A stretch of 5,714 bases of DNA from Anaerolineales bacterium (GTDB lineage Bacteria > Chloroflexota > Anaerolineae > Anaerolineales > UBA6663): assembly GCA_017999235.1 (NCBI GenBank), contig JAGOBN010000303.1, forward strand, positions 1 to 5,714, written 5' to 3'. A model generated the notes under the pieces. That model was not told the origin of the DNA, searched no databases, and saw only the letters and a list, made by a program, of their open reading frames with translations. The translations under genes were made by a program, and so were the position numbers. Shown here in pieces: positions 1-5,116 of this stretch. Numbering within the stretch: the stretch's first letter is position 1; each line of letters begins with the position of its first letter.

Positions 1-474
1 TTGCGTGGCATACACCTGCTGCCAGACGTTGGGCACGGCTTCGCCGTAGGCGTAGTCCAGGATCTGGAACTTCTGATCCGGGTTGGCCTTGGCGGCGGCC
101 AGGGTGGCGTCGCCCAGCAGGAAGCCGACGGTCACAATCAGATCGCAATCGGACTTCAGGAACTCGTTGATGTTCTTCTCGTAGTCGGTCTGCTGCTTGG
201 ACTCCAGGTAGGTGGCTTCCCAGCCCAAAGCCTTGGCGGCGGCTTGCGCGCCGACCCAGGCGGTGGCGTTGAAGGACTTGTCGTCCACGCCGCCGCTGTC
301 GGTCACTTCGCAGATCTTGCCCGTGGCGGCCGGGACCGCGGTGGGCTGAGGCGCGGCGGTGGGCTTGGGGGCCTCCGTCGGCTGGGGGGCCTCGGTCGCG
401 GCGGGGGCGCAAGCCGAGAGCATGAGGGCGGCCAGCACCAGGCCGGACACAAACTTGTTCAGATGTTGCTTCAT
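1..474 (-). CDS. BMP-family ABC transporter substrate-binding lipoprotein (N-terminal part, runs off left edge)
   Basis: The minus-strand frame is open from the ATG at 474 to base 1, giving 158 codons with no stop. Residues 1-21 form a lipoprotein signal peptide with a basic start and a hydrophobic core. They end in a lipobox, Leu-Ser-Ala-Cys, at residues 19-22, so Cys22 should be lipidated and hold the protein on the outer face of the membrane. Residues 23-51 are a flexible tether of Ala-Pro-x-Pro-Thr repeats. The mature domain begins near residue 53 and carries the BMP/PnrA signature VTDSGGVDDKSFN (57-69). TVGFLLGDA at 115-123 matches the next family landmark. Family members bind nucleosides and deliver them to an ABC permease, but ligand specificity cannot be read from this half. 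The start is fixed by the GGAGGAG ribosome site (481-487), six bases from the ATG, and by the signal peptide. About half of a typical 340-400-residue protein is present. Permease and ATPase genes, if linked, lie outside the window. Confidence 0.93.
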   Translation of the reverse strand, partial: MKQHLNKFVSGLVLAALMLSACAPAATEAPQPTEAPKPTAAPQPTAVPAATGKICEVTDSGGVDDKSFNATAWVGAQAAAKALGWEATYLESKQQTDYEKNINEFLKSDCDLIVTVGFLLGDATLAAAKANPDQKFQILDYAYGEAVPNVWQQVYATQ

Positions 475-634
475 TCTTTTCTCCTCCAAAGAGACGGGAA
501 ACGATCGGGCTTACAAAGCAATCCAGACAACCTACTTAGGACGCAACCACCTCCTTTCGCGCTGTATGGCGAGGCGGGGAATACAAACTGTCTATTAAGA
601 CATGAGGGCAAGCGGAGAAATTTGGCACAAGCGT
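475..634 (-). promoter_or_regulatory. Long 5' leader of the lipoprotein gene, possibly structured
   Basis: If transcription starts about seven bases past the TATAAT at 646-641, the mRNA has a leader of about 160 nt before the ATG at 474. On the minus strand it can form a 7-bp stem (577-571 with 553-547, one G-U pair, 17-nt loop). That stem buries an internal AAAGGAGG sequence resembling a ribosome site. A smaller GCUU-UGU-AAGC hairpin lies further down. The true ribosome site, GGAGGAG, can pair weakly through a short CUC/GAG stem. A TTG-initiated 19-codon frame (530-471) ends in a TGA that overlaps the lipoprotein ATG as ATGA, but it lacks a well-placed ribosome site. I looked for the purine riboswitch core expected of nucleoside transport genes and did not see it. 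The leader is visibly less GC-rich than the flanking genes. A regulatory role is inferred, not shown. Confidence 0.35.
589..602. promoter_or_regulatory. Operator-like palindrome TGTCT-N4-AGACA
   Basis: The plus strand reads TGTCTATTAAGACA: perfect 5-bp arms around an AT-only 4-bp centre. It lies roughly 32-45 bases downstream of the predicted start of the lipoprotein transcript. It could be a repressor roadblock site or, in the RNA, a tiny hairpin. No regulator is assignable, and a 5-bp inverted repeat can occur by chance. Confidence 0.22.
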
Positions 635-640
635 AGAAAG

Positions 641-670
641 ATTATACCGGAAAGCGCCGCCGGCCGGCAA
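641..670 (-). promoter_or_regulatory. Sigma-70-like promoter for the lipoprotein gene
   Basis: On the minus strand a perfect TATAAT (646-641) lies 18 bases downstream of TTGCCG (670-665), which matches four of six positions of the -35 consensus. Transcription would begin near 634 and run left into the lipoprotein gene. This is the best-formed promoter in the window. It stands back to back with the rightward TATAAT at 692-697, so the two promoters may compete or share a regulator. Confidence 0.5.
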
Positions 671-691
671 GCCGCCGCGTTGGGCCGGCAC

Positions 692-697
692 TATAAT
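692..697 (+). promoter_or_regulatory. TATAAT -10 box for the HerA-like ATPase gene
   Basis: There is a perfect -10 hexamer in an otherwise very GC-rich stretch. No recognisable -35 exists at 15-19 bases upstream, where the sequence is GC-rich, so an activator may be needed. Predicted transcription starts near 704, giving a leader of about 32 nt before the ATG at 736. Confidence 0.42.
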
Positions 698-735
698 GAA
701 CCCCGCTGGAGACACTCACACCACCGGGGAGCCTT

Positions 736-3177
736 ATGACTGACTACGAGAAACTCGGCGTTTTCTACCTGGGCAAGGACTACGACCTGGCCGCCCGGCA
801 GGCCGGGGACACCCTGCTCTTATATGACTCCAAGGACCTGGTCACCCACGCCGTCGTGGTGGGGATGACGGGCTCCGGCAAGACCGGCCTGTGCCTGGCC
901 TTGCTGGAAGAGGCCGCCATCGACGGCGTGCCAGCCATCATCATCGACCCCAAAGGCGATCTGCCCAACCGTCTGCTCACGTTTCCGCAGCTGCGCGGCG
1001 CGGACTTCCGTCCGTGGATTAATGTGGAGGACGCGGCCAAGCAGGGCCTGACGCCGGACGCCTACGCCCAGGCGCAAGCGGAGATGTGGCAGCGGGGCCT
1101 GGCCCAGTGGGGCCAGGATGGCGCCCGGATTCAACGGCTGCGGGACGCGGCCGAGGTGGTGGTCTACACGCCCGGCTCCAGCGCCGGCCTGCCGGTATCC
1201 ATCCTTAAATCGTTCGCCGCGCCGGGGTCGGCCGTTTTGGAAGACGGCGAACTGCTGCGCGAGCGCATCAACACCACGGTCACCAGCCTGCTGGGGCTGC
1301 TGCGGATCGAGGCCGATCCCCTGCAAAGCCGCGAGCACATCTTTCTGGCGACCCTGCTGGAGCACGCCTGGCGGCAGGGGCGGGACGTGGATCTGGCCGG
1401 CCTGATCGGCCTGATCCAAAATCCGCCCATCACCCAGATTGGCGTGCTGGATCTGGAGTCGTTTTATCCGGGCAAGGAGCGCTTTGGCCTGGTGATGGCG
1501 CTCAACAATCTGTTGGCCGCGCCCGGCTTCAGCGCCTGGCTGGAGGGTGAGCCGCTCGATCTGACGGCCATGCTGTATACCCCGGCCGGCCAGCCGCGCC
1601 ACGTCATCTTCTCCATCGCCCATCTCAACGACGCCGAGCGCATGTTCTTCGTGTCGCTCCTGCTCAACCAGACGCTCGGGTGGATGCGCGGGCAAAGCGG
1701 CACCACCAGCCTGCGCGCCCTGCTGTACATGGACGAGATCTTCGGCTACTTTCCGCCGGTGGCTAACCCGCCCAGCAAGCAGCCCTTGCTGACGCTGTTG
1801 AAGCAGGCGCGCGCCTTCGGCCTGGGGATTGTGCTGGCCACGCAGAACCCGGTGGACCTGGATTACAAGGGCCTGGCGAACACCGGCACCTGGTTCATCG
1901 GCCGGCTGCAGACCGACCGCGACAAGCAGCGGGTGCTGGATGGCTTGGAAGGCGCGGCGGCCGGAACGGGCGCGGGGTTTGACCGGGCGCGGCTGGAGGA
2001 GACGCTGGCCGGCCTGGGCAACCGCGTCTTCCTGATGAACAACGTCCATGAGGACGCGCCCGTAATCTTCACCACCCGCTGGGTGATGAGTTACCTGCGC
2101 GGGCCGCTGACGCGCCAGCAGATCAAACAGTTGATGGACCCGGTCAAGCAGGCCGCGGCCGGCGCCGCGTCGGCCCCCGCCGGGCCGGCGGTCAGTGCGC
2201 CAGTGGCCGCGGCCGCGGCCGCGGCTCCGATCGCGGCCGGGACTTCGGTCGCGGCGGTGCCTCCGGAAATCCCGCGTTTCTTTCTGCCGCTGCGCGGGCG
2301 GCAGGACGCGCCCCTGCTCTACCGGCCGCGGGTGTTTGGCGCGGCCCGCGTGAACTTTGTGGACAGCAAGACCAAGGTGGATGTCACCCACTCCGTGGCG
2401 CTTCTGGCCGCCATCACCGAAGGCGCCGTGCCGGTGACGTGGGAAGACGCCCAGCCGGCCGGCGTGGACGCGCGGGATCTGGAGACCCAGCCGGCCGCCG
2501 GCGCGCAGTTTGCGGAACTGCCGGCCGCCGCCGCCAAGCCCAAGAGCTACGCGACCTGGAGCAAGGATCTGGCGGGGTATTTGTATGGCGCGCAGAAACT
2601 GGAGCTGCTGCAGAGCCCGAGCCGGAAACGGGTCTCCAACCCCGGCGAGGCCGAGCGCGATTTCCGCGCCCGGCTGGCTCTGGCAGCGCGCGAAGCCCGC
2701 GATGGGGCGGTGGAGGCCTTGAAGAAGAAGTACGCGCCCAGGCTGGCGGCGCTTCAAGAGCGCCTGCGCCGCGCCCAACTGGCCAAGGCCGAGCAGGAGG
2801 CGCAGGCCAAGCAGGCGCAGCTGAACACGGCGATTTCGATGGGGGCCACGCTGCTGGGCGCGTTCGTGGGGCGCAAAGGCTCCACGCTGGGCCGGGCCAC
2901 GTCCGCCGCGCGCGGCGTGGGCCGGGCGATGAAAGAGGGCCAGGATATCGGCCGGGCGCAGGACACGGTGGAAACCGTGCAGCAGCAGTTGACGGACCTG
3001 GACGCCGAGTTCAAGGCGGCGGCCGCCGGCCTGGAGACAGCCAGCGATCCGCAGATCGAGGTCTTGGACGCGTTGGTGATTAAGCCCAAGAAGACCAATA
3101 TCAGCGTGCAGGTGCTGGCCCTGGCGTGGGCGCCGTACTGGCAGACCGCGGCCGGCGAAGTTCCCGCCTGGGAGTAG
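736..3177 (+). CDS. HerA/FtsK-superfamily P-loop ATPase with C-terminal coiled coil, function unknown
   Basis: This is a complete 813-residue protein with no signal peptide, so it is probably cytoplasmic. The Walker A loop GMTGSGKT is at 43-50, and DPKGD at 71-75 matches the post-strand motif common in HerA/VirB4-like ATPases. Walker B ends in YMDE (331-334). It is followed by KQARAFGLGIVLATQNP (356-372), which resembles the sensor region, and FIGRLQTDRDK (387-397), a candidate arginine-finger segment. The roughly 460-residue ATPase part is followed by an Ala/Pro linker (472-510). A module of roughly 510-630 comes next, then a charged helix likely to form a coiled coil (about 637-696). After that lie a Gly-rich hydrophobic stretch (698-712), a second helix (735-765) and a strand-rich tail (775-802). 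HerA relatives are hexameric DNA translocases usually paired with the nuclease NurA, but no nuclease is adjacent. The start is supported by GGGGAG four bases upstream. ATPase class is confident; substrate and role are unknown. No frameshift is seen. Confidence 0.85.
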   Translation: MTDYEKLGVFYLGKDYDLAARQAGDTLLLYDSKDLVTHAVVVGMTGSGKTGLCLALLEEAAIDGVPAIIIDPKGDLPNRLLTFPQLRGADFRPWINVEDAAKQGLTPDAYAQAQAEMWQRGLAQWGQDGARIQRLRDAAEVVVYTPGSSAGLPVSILKSFAAPGSAVLEDGELLRERINTTVTSLLGLLRIEADPLQSREHIFLATLLEHAWRQGRDVDLAGLIGLIQNPPITQIGVLDLESFYPGKERFGLVMALNNLLAAPGFSAWLEGEPLDLTAMLYTPAGQPRHVIFSIAHLNDAERMFFVSLLLNQTLGWMRGQSGTTSLRALLYMDEIFGYFPPVANPPSKQPLLTLLKQARAFGLGIVLATQNPVDLDYKGLANTGTWFIGRLQTDRDKQRVLDGLEGAAAGTGAGFDRARLEETLAGLGNRVFLMNNVHEDAPVIFTTRWVMSYLRGPLTRQQIKQLMDPVKQAAAGAASAPAGPAVSAPVAAAAAAAPIAAGTSVAAVPPEIPRFFLPLRGRQDAPLLYRPRVFGAARVNFVDSKTKVDVTHSVALLAAITEGAVPVTWEDAQPAGVDARDLETQPAAGAQFAELPAAAAKPKSYATWSKDLAGYLYGAQKLELLQSPSRKRVSNPGEAERDFRARLALAAREARDGAVEALKKKYAPRLAALQERLRRAQLAKAEQEAQAKQAQLNTAISMGATLLGAFVGRKGSTLGRATSAARGVGRAMKEGQDIGRAQDTVETVQQQLTDLDAEFKAAAAGLETASDPQIEVLDALVIKPKKTNISVQVLALAWAPYWQTAAGEVPAWE
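2205..2224 (+). repeat. GGCCGC hexamer repeat inside the ATPase linker
   Basis: Three exact copies of GGCCGC in tandem plus a partial fourth encode a run of seven alanines (residues 491-497) in the flexible Ala/Pro linker. The repeat is in frame in hexamer units, so slippage would only change linker length. It marks the boundary between the ATPase core and the C-terminal region. Confidence 0.7.
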
Positions 3178-3201
3178 CGCCGCGCCCGGCTGGTTTAAAA
3201 G

Positions 3202-3244
3202 AAACGCGCCGCCGCGCTATACCTTCGAGCGTGGCGGCGCGTTT
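3202..3244. terminator. Bidirectional intrinsic terminator between converging genes
   Basis: Arms at 3202-3218 and 3228-3244 form a 17-bp stem with a single G-T mismatch (a G-U pair in RNA of the appropriate strand) around a 9-base loop. The plus-strand RNA ends the stem in UUUU (3242-3245). The minus-strand RNA ends it in UUUCUUUU (3204-3197). The element sits in the 81-bp gap between the stop of the ATPase gene (3177) and the stop of the opposing amidohydrolase gene (3259), so one hairpin can end both transcripts. Confidence 0.85.
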
Positions 3245-3258
3245 TGTGGGATTGTGAG

Positions 3259-4422
3259 TTAAACGGTTTTCAGCAGCCGCAGCGCCGCCTCGGCCAGCAT
3301 GGCGGCGCCCACCGGCAAGGCGTCCTCGTCAATGTCAAAATCGGGCGTGTGGACGTAGCGCGGCTGGCCGCCCGGCCGGCGGACCCCCAGGCGCAGCATC
3401 GCGCCGGGCGCCAGCTGCGCCATGTACGCAAAGTCCTCGGCCCCCATGCTGGGCTCGCGCGAGGCGACCTTGCCCGCGCCCAACAGGTCGCGGCCGGCCG
3501 CCCGCATGACCTCGATCACGCCGGCGTCATTGACCAGCGGCGGATAGCCGCGCACCACGGTCAGTTCGTAATCGCCGCCCAACGCCCGCGCTATCCCCAG
3601 GCATCGCTCCACTTCGGCGATCAACAGCGCGCGGGTATCGTCATCCATGCTCCGCAGGGTGCCCTCGATATAAGCCGAGGGCGGGATGACGTTCTCGGCC
3701 GTGCCGGCCCGCACAATGCCCACCGTCAACACGCTGGGCGCAAAGGGGTCCACCCGCCGCGAGGGGACCGCGTACAGGGCGTTGAGCACCTGGGTCGTCA
3801 GCCAGATCGGGTCCAACGACGTGTGCGGCCGGGCGCCATGCCCGCCCCGGCCCAGCACCTGGGCCTTGAAGGTATCCACGGCCGCGCCCACCTTGCCGGC
3901 CTCCAGGCCGATGGTGCCGGCCTCCAGCCCGCCATCCACGTGCAGGGCGATGACGCGGTCCACCCCCTGCAGGGCGCCGTCCGCAATCATGCGCGGCGCG
4001 CCGCTGACGCCTTCGGTGTCAAAATCTTCTTCCGAGGGCTGGAACAGCAGGCGGATCTGGCCCTGGAATTGGGCCTGGGTCAGCAAGCGCGCGGCCCCTA
4101 ACAGCATAGCGGTGTGGGCGTCGTGGCCGCAGGCGTGCATCTTGCCCGGCACTTCGGATTTGTAGTCCACGGCGTTGGTTTCCAGAATGGGCAGGGCGTC
4201 CATGTCGGCGCGGATGGCCACCACCGGGCCGGCGCCGTCGCCGAGGTAACCCACCACGCCGGTCTTGCCGACGCCGGGCTGGGCTTCCACGCCCAGCTCC
4301 CGCAGGGTGCGCGTGACCAGGGCCGCCGTCTCATGGACGTCGAAGCCGAGCTCCGGCCGGCGGTGGATGGCGCGGCGCAGTTGAACGATAAAGGGCTTAA
4401 TTTCCTGGGCTTGGGTGAGCAT
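3259..4422 (-). CDS. M20-family metal-dependent amidohydrolase (N-acyl amino acid / hippurate hydrolase type)
   Basis: This is a complete 387-residue protein, a normal length for M20 peptidase-like amidohydrolases. These cytoplasmic di-metal enzymes cleave N-acyl or N-aryl amides of amino acids, releasing the free amino acid. In order, the sequence shows LRRAIHRRPELGF (15-27) and RADMDALP (71-78). HACGHDAHT (97-104 and beyond) provides Cys98 and His100, FQPSEE (127-132) the catalytic and metal Glu pair, and ALHVD (159-163) a further His. GRGGHGARPH (191-200) is the dimerisation-lid motif, SMGAEDFAY (325-333) is family-typical, and the final metal His is 358 in VHTPDF. The loop after FQPSEE is longer than the usual EEG-GG form. 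No signal peptide is seen. The start is supported by AAGGA about seven bases upstream. Substrate cannot be assigned from sequence: hippurate, N-acetyl amino acid, indoleacetyl-amino acid and aminobenzoyl-glutamate enzymes share these motifs. It is transcribed alone, convergent with the ATPase gene and divergent from the small membrane protein gene. Confidence 0.93.
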   Translation of the reverse strand: MLTQAQEIKPFIVQLRRAIHRRPELGFDVHETAALVTRTLRELGVEAQPGVGKTGVVGYLGDGAGPVVAIRADMDALPILETNAVDYKSEVPGKMHACGHDAHTAMLLGAARLLTQAQFQGQIRLLFQPSEEDFDTEGVSGAPRMIADGALQGVDRVIALHVDGGLEAGTIGLEAGKVGAAVDTFKAQVLGRGGHGARPHTSLDPIWLTTQVLNALYAVPSRRVDPFAPSVLTVGIVRAGTAENVIPPSAYIEGTLRSMDDDTRALLIAEVERCLGIARALGGDYELTVVRGYPPLVNDAGVIEVMRAAGRDLLGAGKVASREPSMGAEDFAYMAQLAPGAMLRLGVRRPGGQPRYVHTPDFDIDEDALPVGAAMLAEAALRLLKTV

Positions 4423-4483
4423 AGGTCATCCTTGTCTGAGGCGCGGCGCCGACAGCCGAGACGGGAACCATCGGCCGCCGGAG

Positions 4484-4489
4484 ATTCTA
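4484..4489 (-). promoter_or_regulatory. Possible -10 box (TAGAAT) for the amidohydrolase gene
   Basis: On the minus strand TAGAAT lies 61 bases upstream of the ATG at 4422 and differs from the consensus at one position. No good -35 is seen at the expected spacing (CCGCTG at 17 bases). The call rests on the hexamer and its placement alone. Confidence 0.25.
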
Positions 4490-4510
4490 CGCTAAGTTGG
4501 CGGCCCCAGC

Positions 4511-4526
4511 GGATAACGGCTTATCC
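4511..4526. promoter_or_regulatory. Operator-like palindrome GGATAA-N4-TTATCC
   Basis: Perfect 6-bp arms surround a 4-base centre in the 189-bp spacer between the divergent amidohydrolase and small membrane protein genes. It lies just upstream of the TAGAAT box of the leftward gene, where a dimeric regulator could act on either gene. No T-tract follows, so it is not a terminator. The rest of the spacer shows no convincing promoter for the rightward gene; GATACT at 4572-4577 is a weak -10 candidate. Confidence 0.28.
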
Positions 4527-4611
4527 CTAATACTTCCCCGGGCCATTCACACTCCCTCCACAATCTGGCGCGATACTGCCCACAGTTGCTTACGGGCTGA
4601 GGAGACCCAAA

Positions 4612-5037
4612 ATGAACAGACATGTCATTGGTCGGATTGTGGTGGTGGTGGTGGTGATCGCGGCGCTGGCGGCGGTGGGCGGACTGGCGTATCAGGCCGG
4701 CCTGGCGCAGGGCGCGGCGGTCCAATTGGGCGCCGCGGGCGCGGAGGCGCGCCAGCTGATGCCGGGCTGGGGGCATGGCTTTGCCATGCGCGCCGGCGGC
4801 TTCGGCTTTGGGCTGGGCCTGGGGCTGGTGGGCCTGTTTTTCAAAGGGCTGCTGTTCTTCGGCCTGATCGCGCTGGTGCTGCGCTTCATCTTCCGGCCGC
4901 GCTGGGGGCATGGCCGGTGGGGGCATCCCGGCGAGGCGGGCGGCGTGCCGCCGATGTTTGCCGAATGGCACCGCCGCGCGCACGGCGAGCCGCCGGCCGC
5001 CGGTGCCCCGCCCGCGCCTGAGACGCCGGCGGCGTAA
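4612..5037 (+). CDS. Small His/Gly-rich two-helix membrane protein, function unknown
   Basis: This is a 141-residue protein. Helix one (about 8-27) begins with isoleucine and six valines and looks like an uncleaved signal anchor or a signal peptide without a clear lipobox. Residues 28-60 form an Ala/Gly-rich loop with GWGHGF at 52-57. Helix two (about 62-93) is rich in Gly-x-Gly and Phe, followed by the basic stop-transfer end RFIFRPR. Then comes WGHGRWGH, with two Trp-Gly-His units, and a soluble tail containing EWHRRAHGE before a Pro/Ala-rich end. The paired His motifs could bind metal, but that is inference. The start is supported by TGAGGAG seven bases upstream. The gene is followed by a palindromic terminator and a co-oriented response regulator gene, so an envelope-sensing or accessory role is plausible. 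I recognise no named family with confidence. Confidence 0.8.
   Translation: MNRHVIGRIVVVVVVIAALAAVGGLAYQAGLAQGAAVQLGAAGAEARQLMPGWGHGFAMRAGGFGFGLGLGLVGLFFKGLLFFGLIALVLRFIFRPRWGHGRWGHPGEAGGVPPMFAEWHRRAHGEPPAAGAPPAPETPAA
4639..4656 (+). repeat. (GTG)6 trinucleotide repeat in the signal-anchor coding region
   Basis: Six exact in-frame GTG codons encode six consecutive valines (residues 10-15) in the first membrane helix of the small membrane protein. A change of repeat number would lengthen or shorten the helix without shifting the frame. GTG is also used for most valines elsewhere in this window, so codon bias alone may explain the run. Confidence 0.8.
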
Positions 5038-5054
5038 CGCTGGCGGCCAGTGGG

Positions 5055-5080
5055 AGGCGGCGGCCCCGGGGCCGCCGCCT
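5055..5080 (+). terminator. Perfect 26-bp palindrome, likely terminator after the small membrane protein gene
   Basis: Arms of 13 bases are perfectly complementary with no spacer (AGGCGGCGGCCCC and its complement). The RNA would form a roughly 11-bp, nearly all-GC stem with a small loop, starting 18 bases after the stop at 5037. The downstream T-tract is short (TTT, 5080-5082), so termination may be incomplete and some read-through into the response regulator gene is possible. Confidence 0.6.
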
Positions 5081-5103
5081 TTCGTCCCGCCCTGATCGTC
5101 CGG

Positions 5104-5109
5104 TAGAAT
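5104..5109 (+). promoter_or_regulatory. TAGAAT -10 box giving a leaderless response regulator mRNA
   Basis: TAGAAT ends seven bases before the ATG at 5117, so transcription would start at or next to the A of that codon. No Shine-Dalgarno sequence precedes either candidate ATG, which fits leaderless translation. The -35 region (TTCGTC at 5081-5086, 17-base spacing) is poor. Confidence 0.42.
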
Positions 5110-5116
5110 GCACCGC

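Noticed and set aside
475..634. Purine riboswitch in the lipoprotein leader
   Set aside because: The conserved core and paired-loop sequences of the purine class are not visible, so the leader is reported only as unassigned.
1..636. Plus-strand 211-codon open frame
   Set aside because: It is antisense to the lipoprotein gene, which has a signal peptide, lipobox and family signature. The plus frame has a low-complexity Gly/Arg composition, no ribosome site, and runs through the divergent promoter region.
621..640. Sigma-54 promoter (TGGCAC at 623-628)
   Set aside because: The TGGCAC half is present but no GC/TGC element follows at the required spacing.
820..2778. Minus-strand 652-codon open frame opposite the ATPase gene
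   Set aside because: Long antisense frames are expected in GC-rich genes with strong third-position bias. The translation is rich in Gln, Arg, Gly and His with no recognisable motif, while the plus frame has a complete set of ATPase motifs.
736..3177. Defence-island HerA system
   Set aside because: No partner nuclease, Sir2, methylase or mobile-element gene is adjacent. The neighbours look like housekeeping or transport genes and are insulated by terminators.
3244..4101. Plus-strand 285-codon open frame opposite the amidohydrolase gene
   Set aside because: It starts inside the terminator hairpin region, has shadow-like composition rich in Gln, His, Arg and Gly, and lies fully antisense to a well-supported M20 enzyme.
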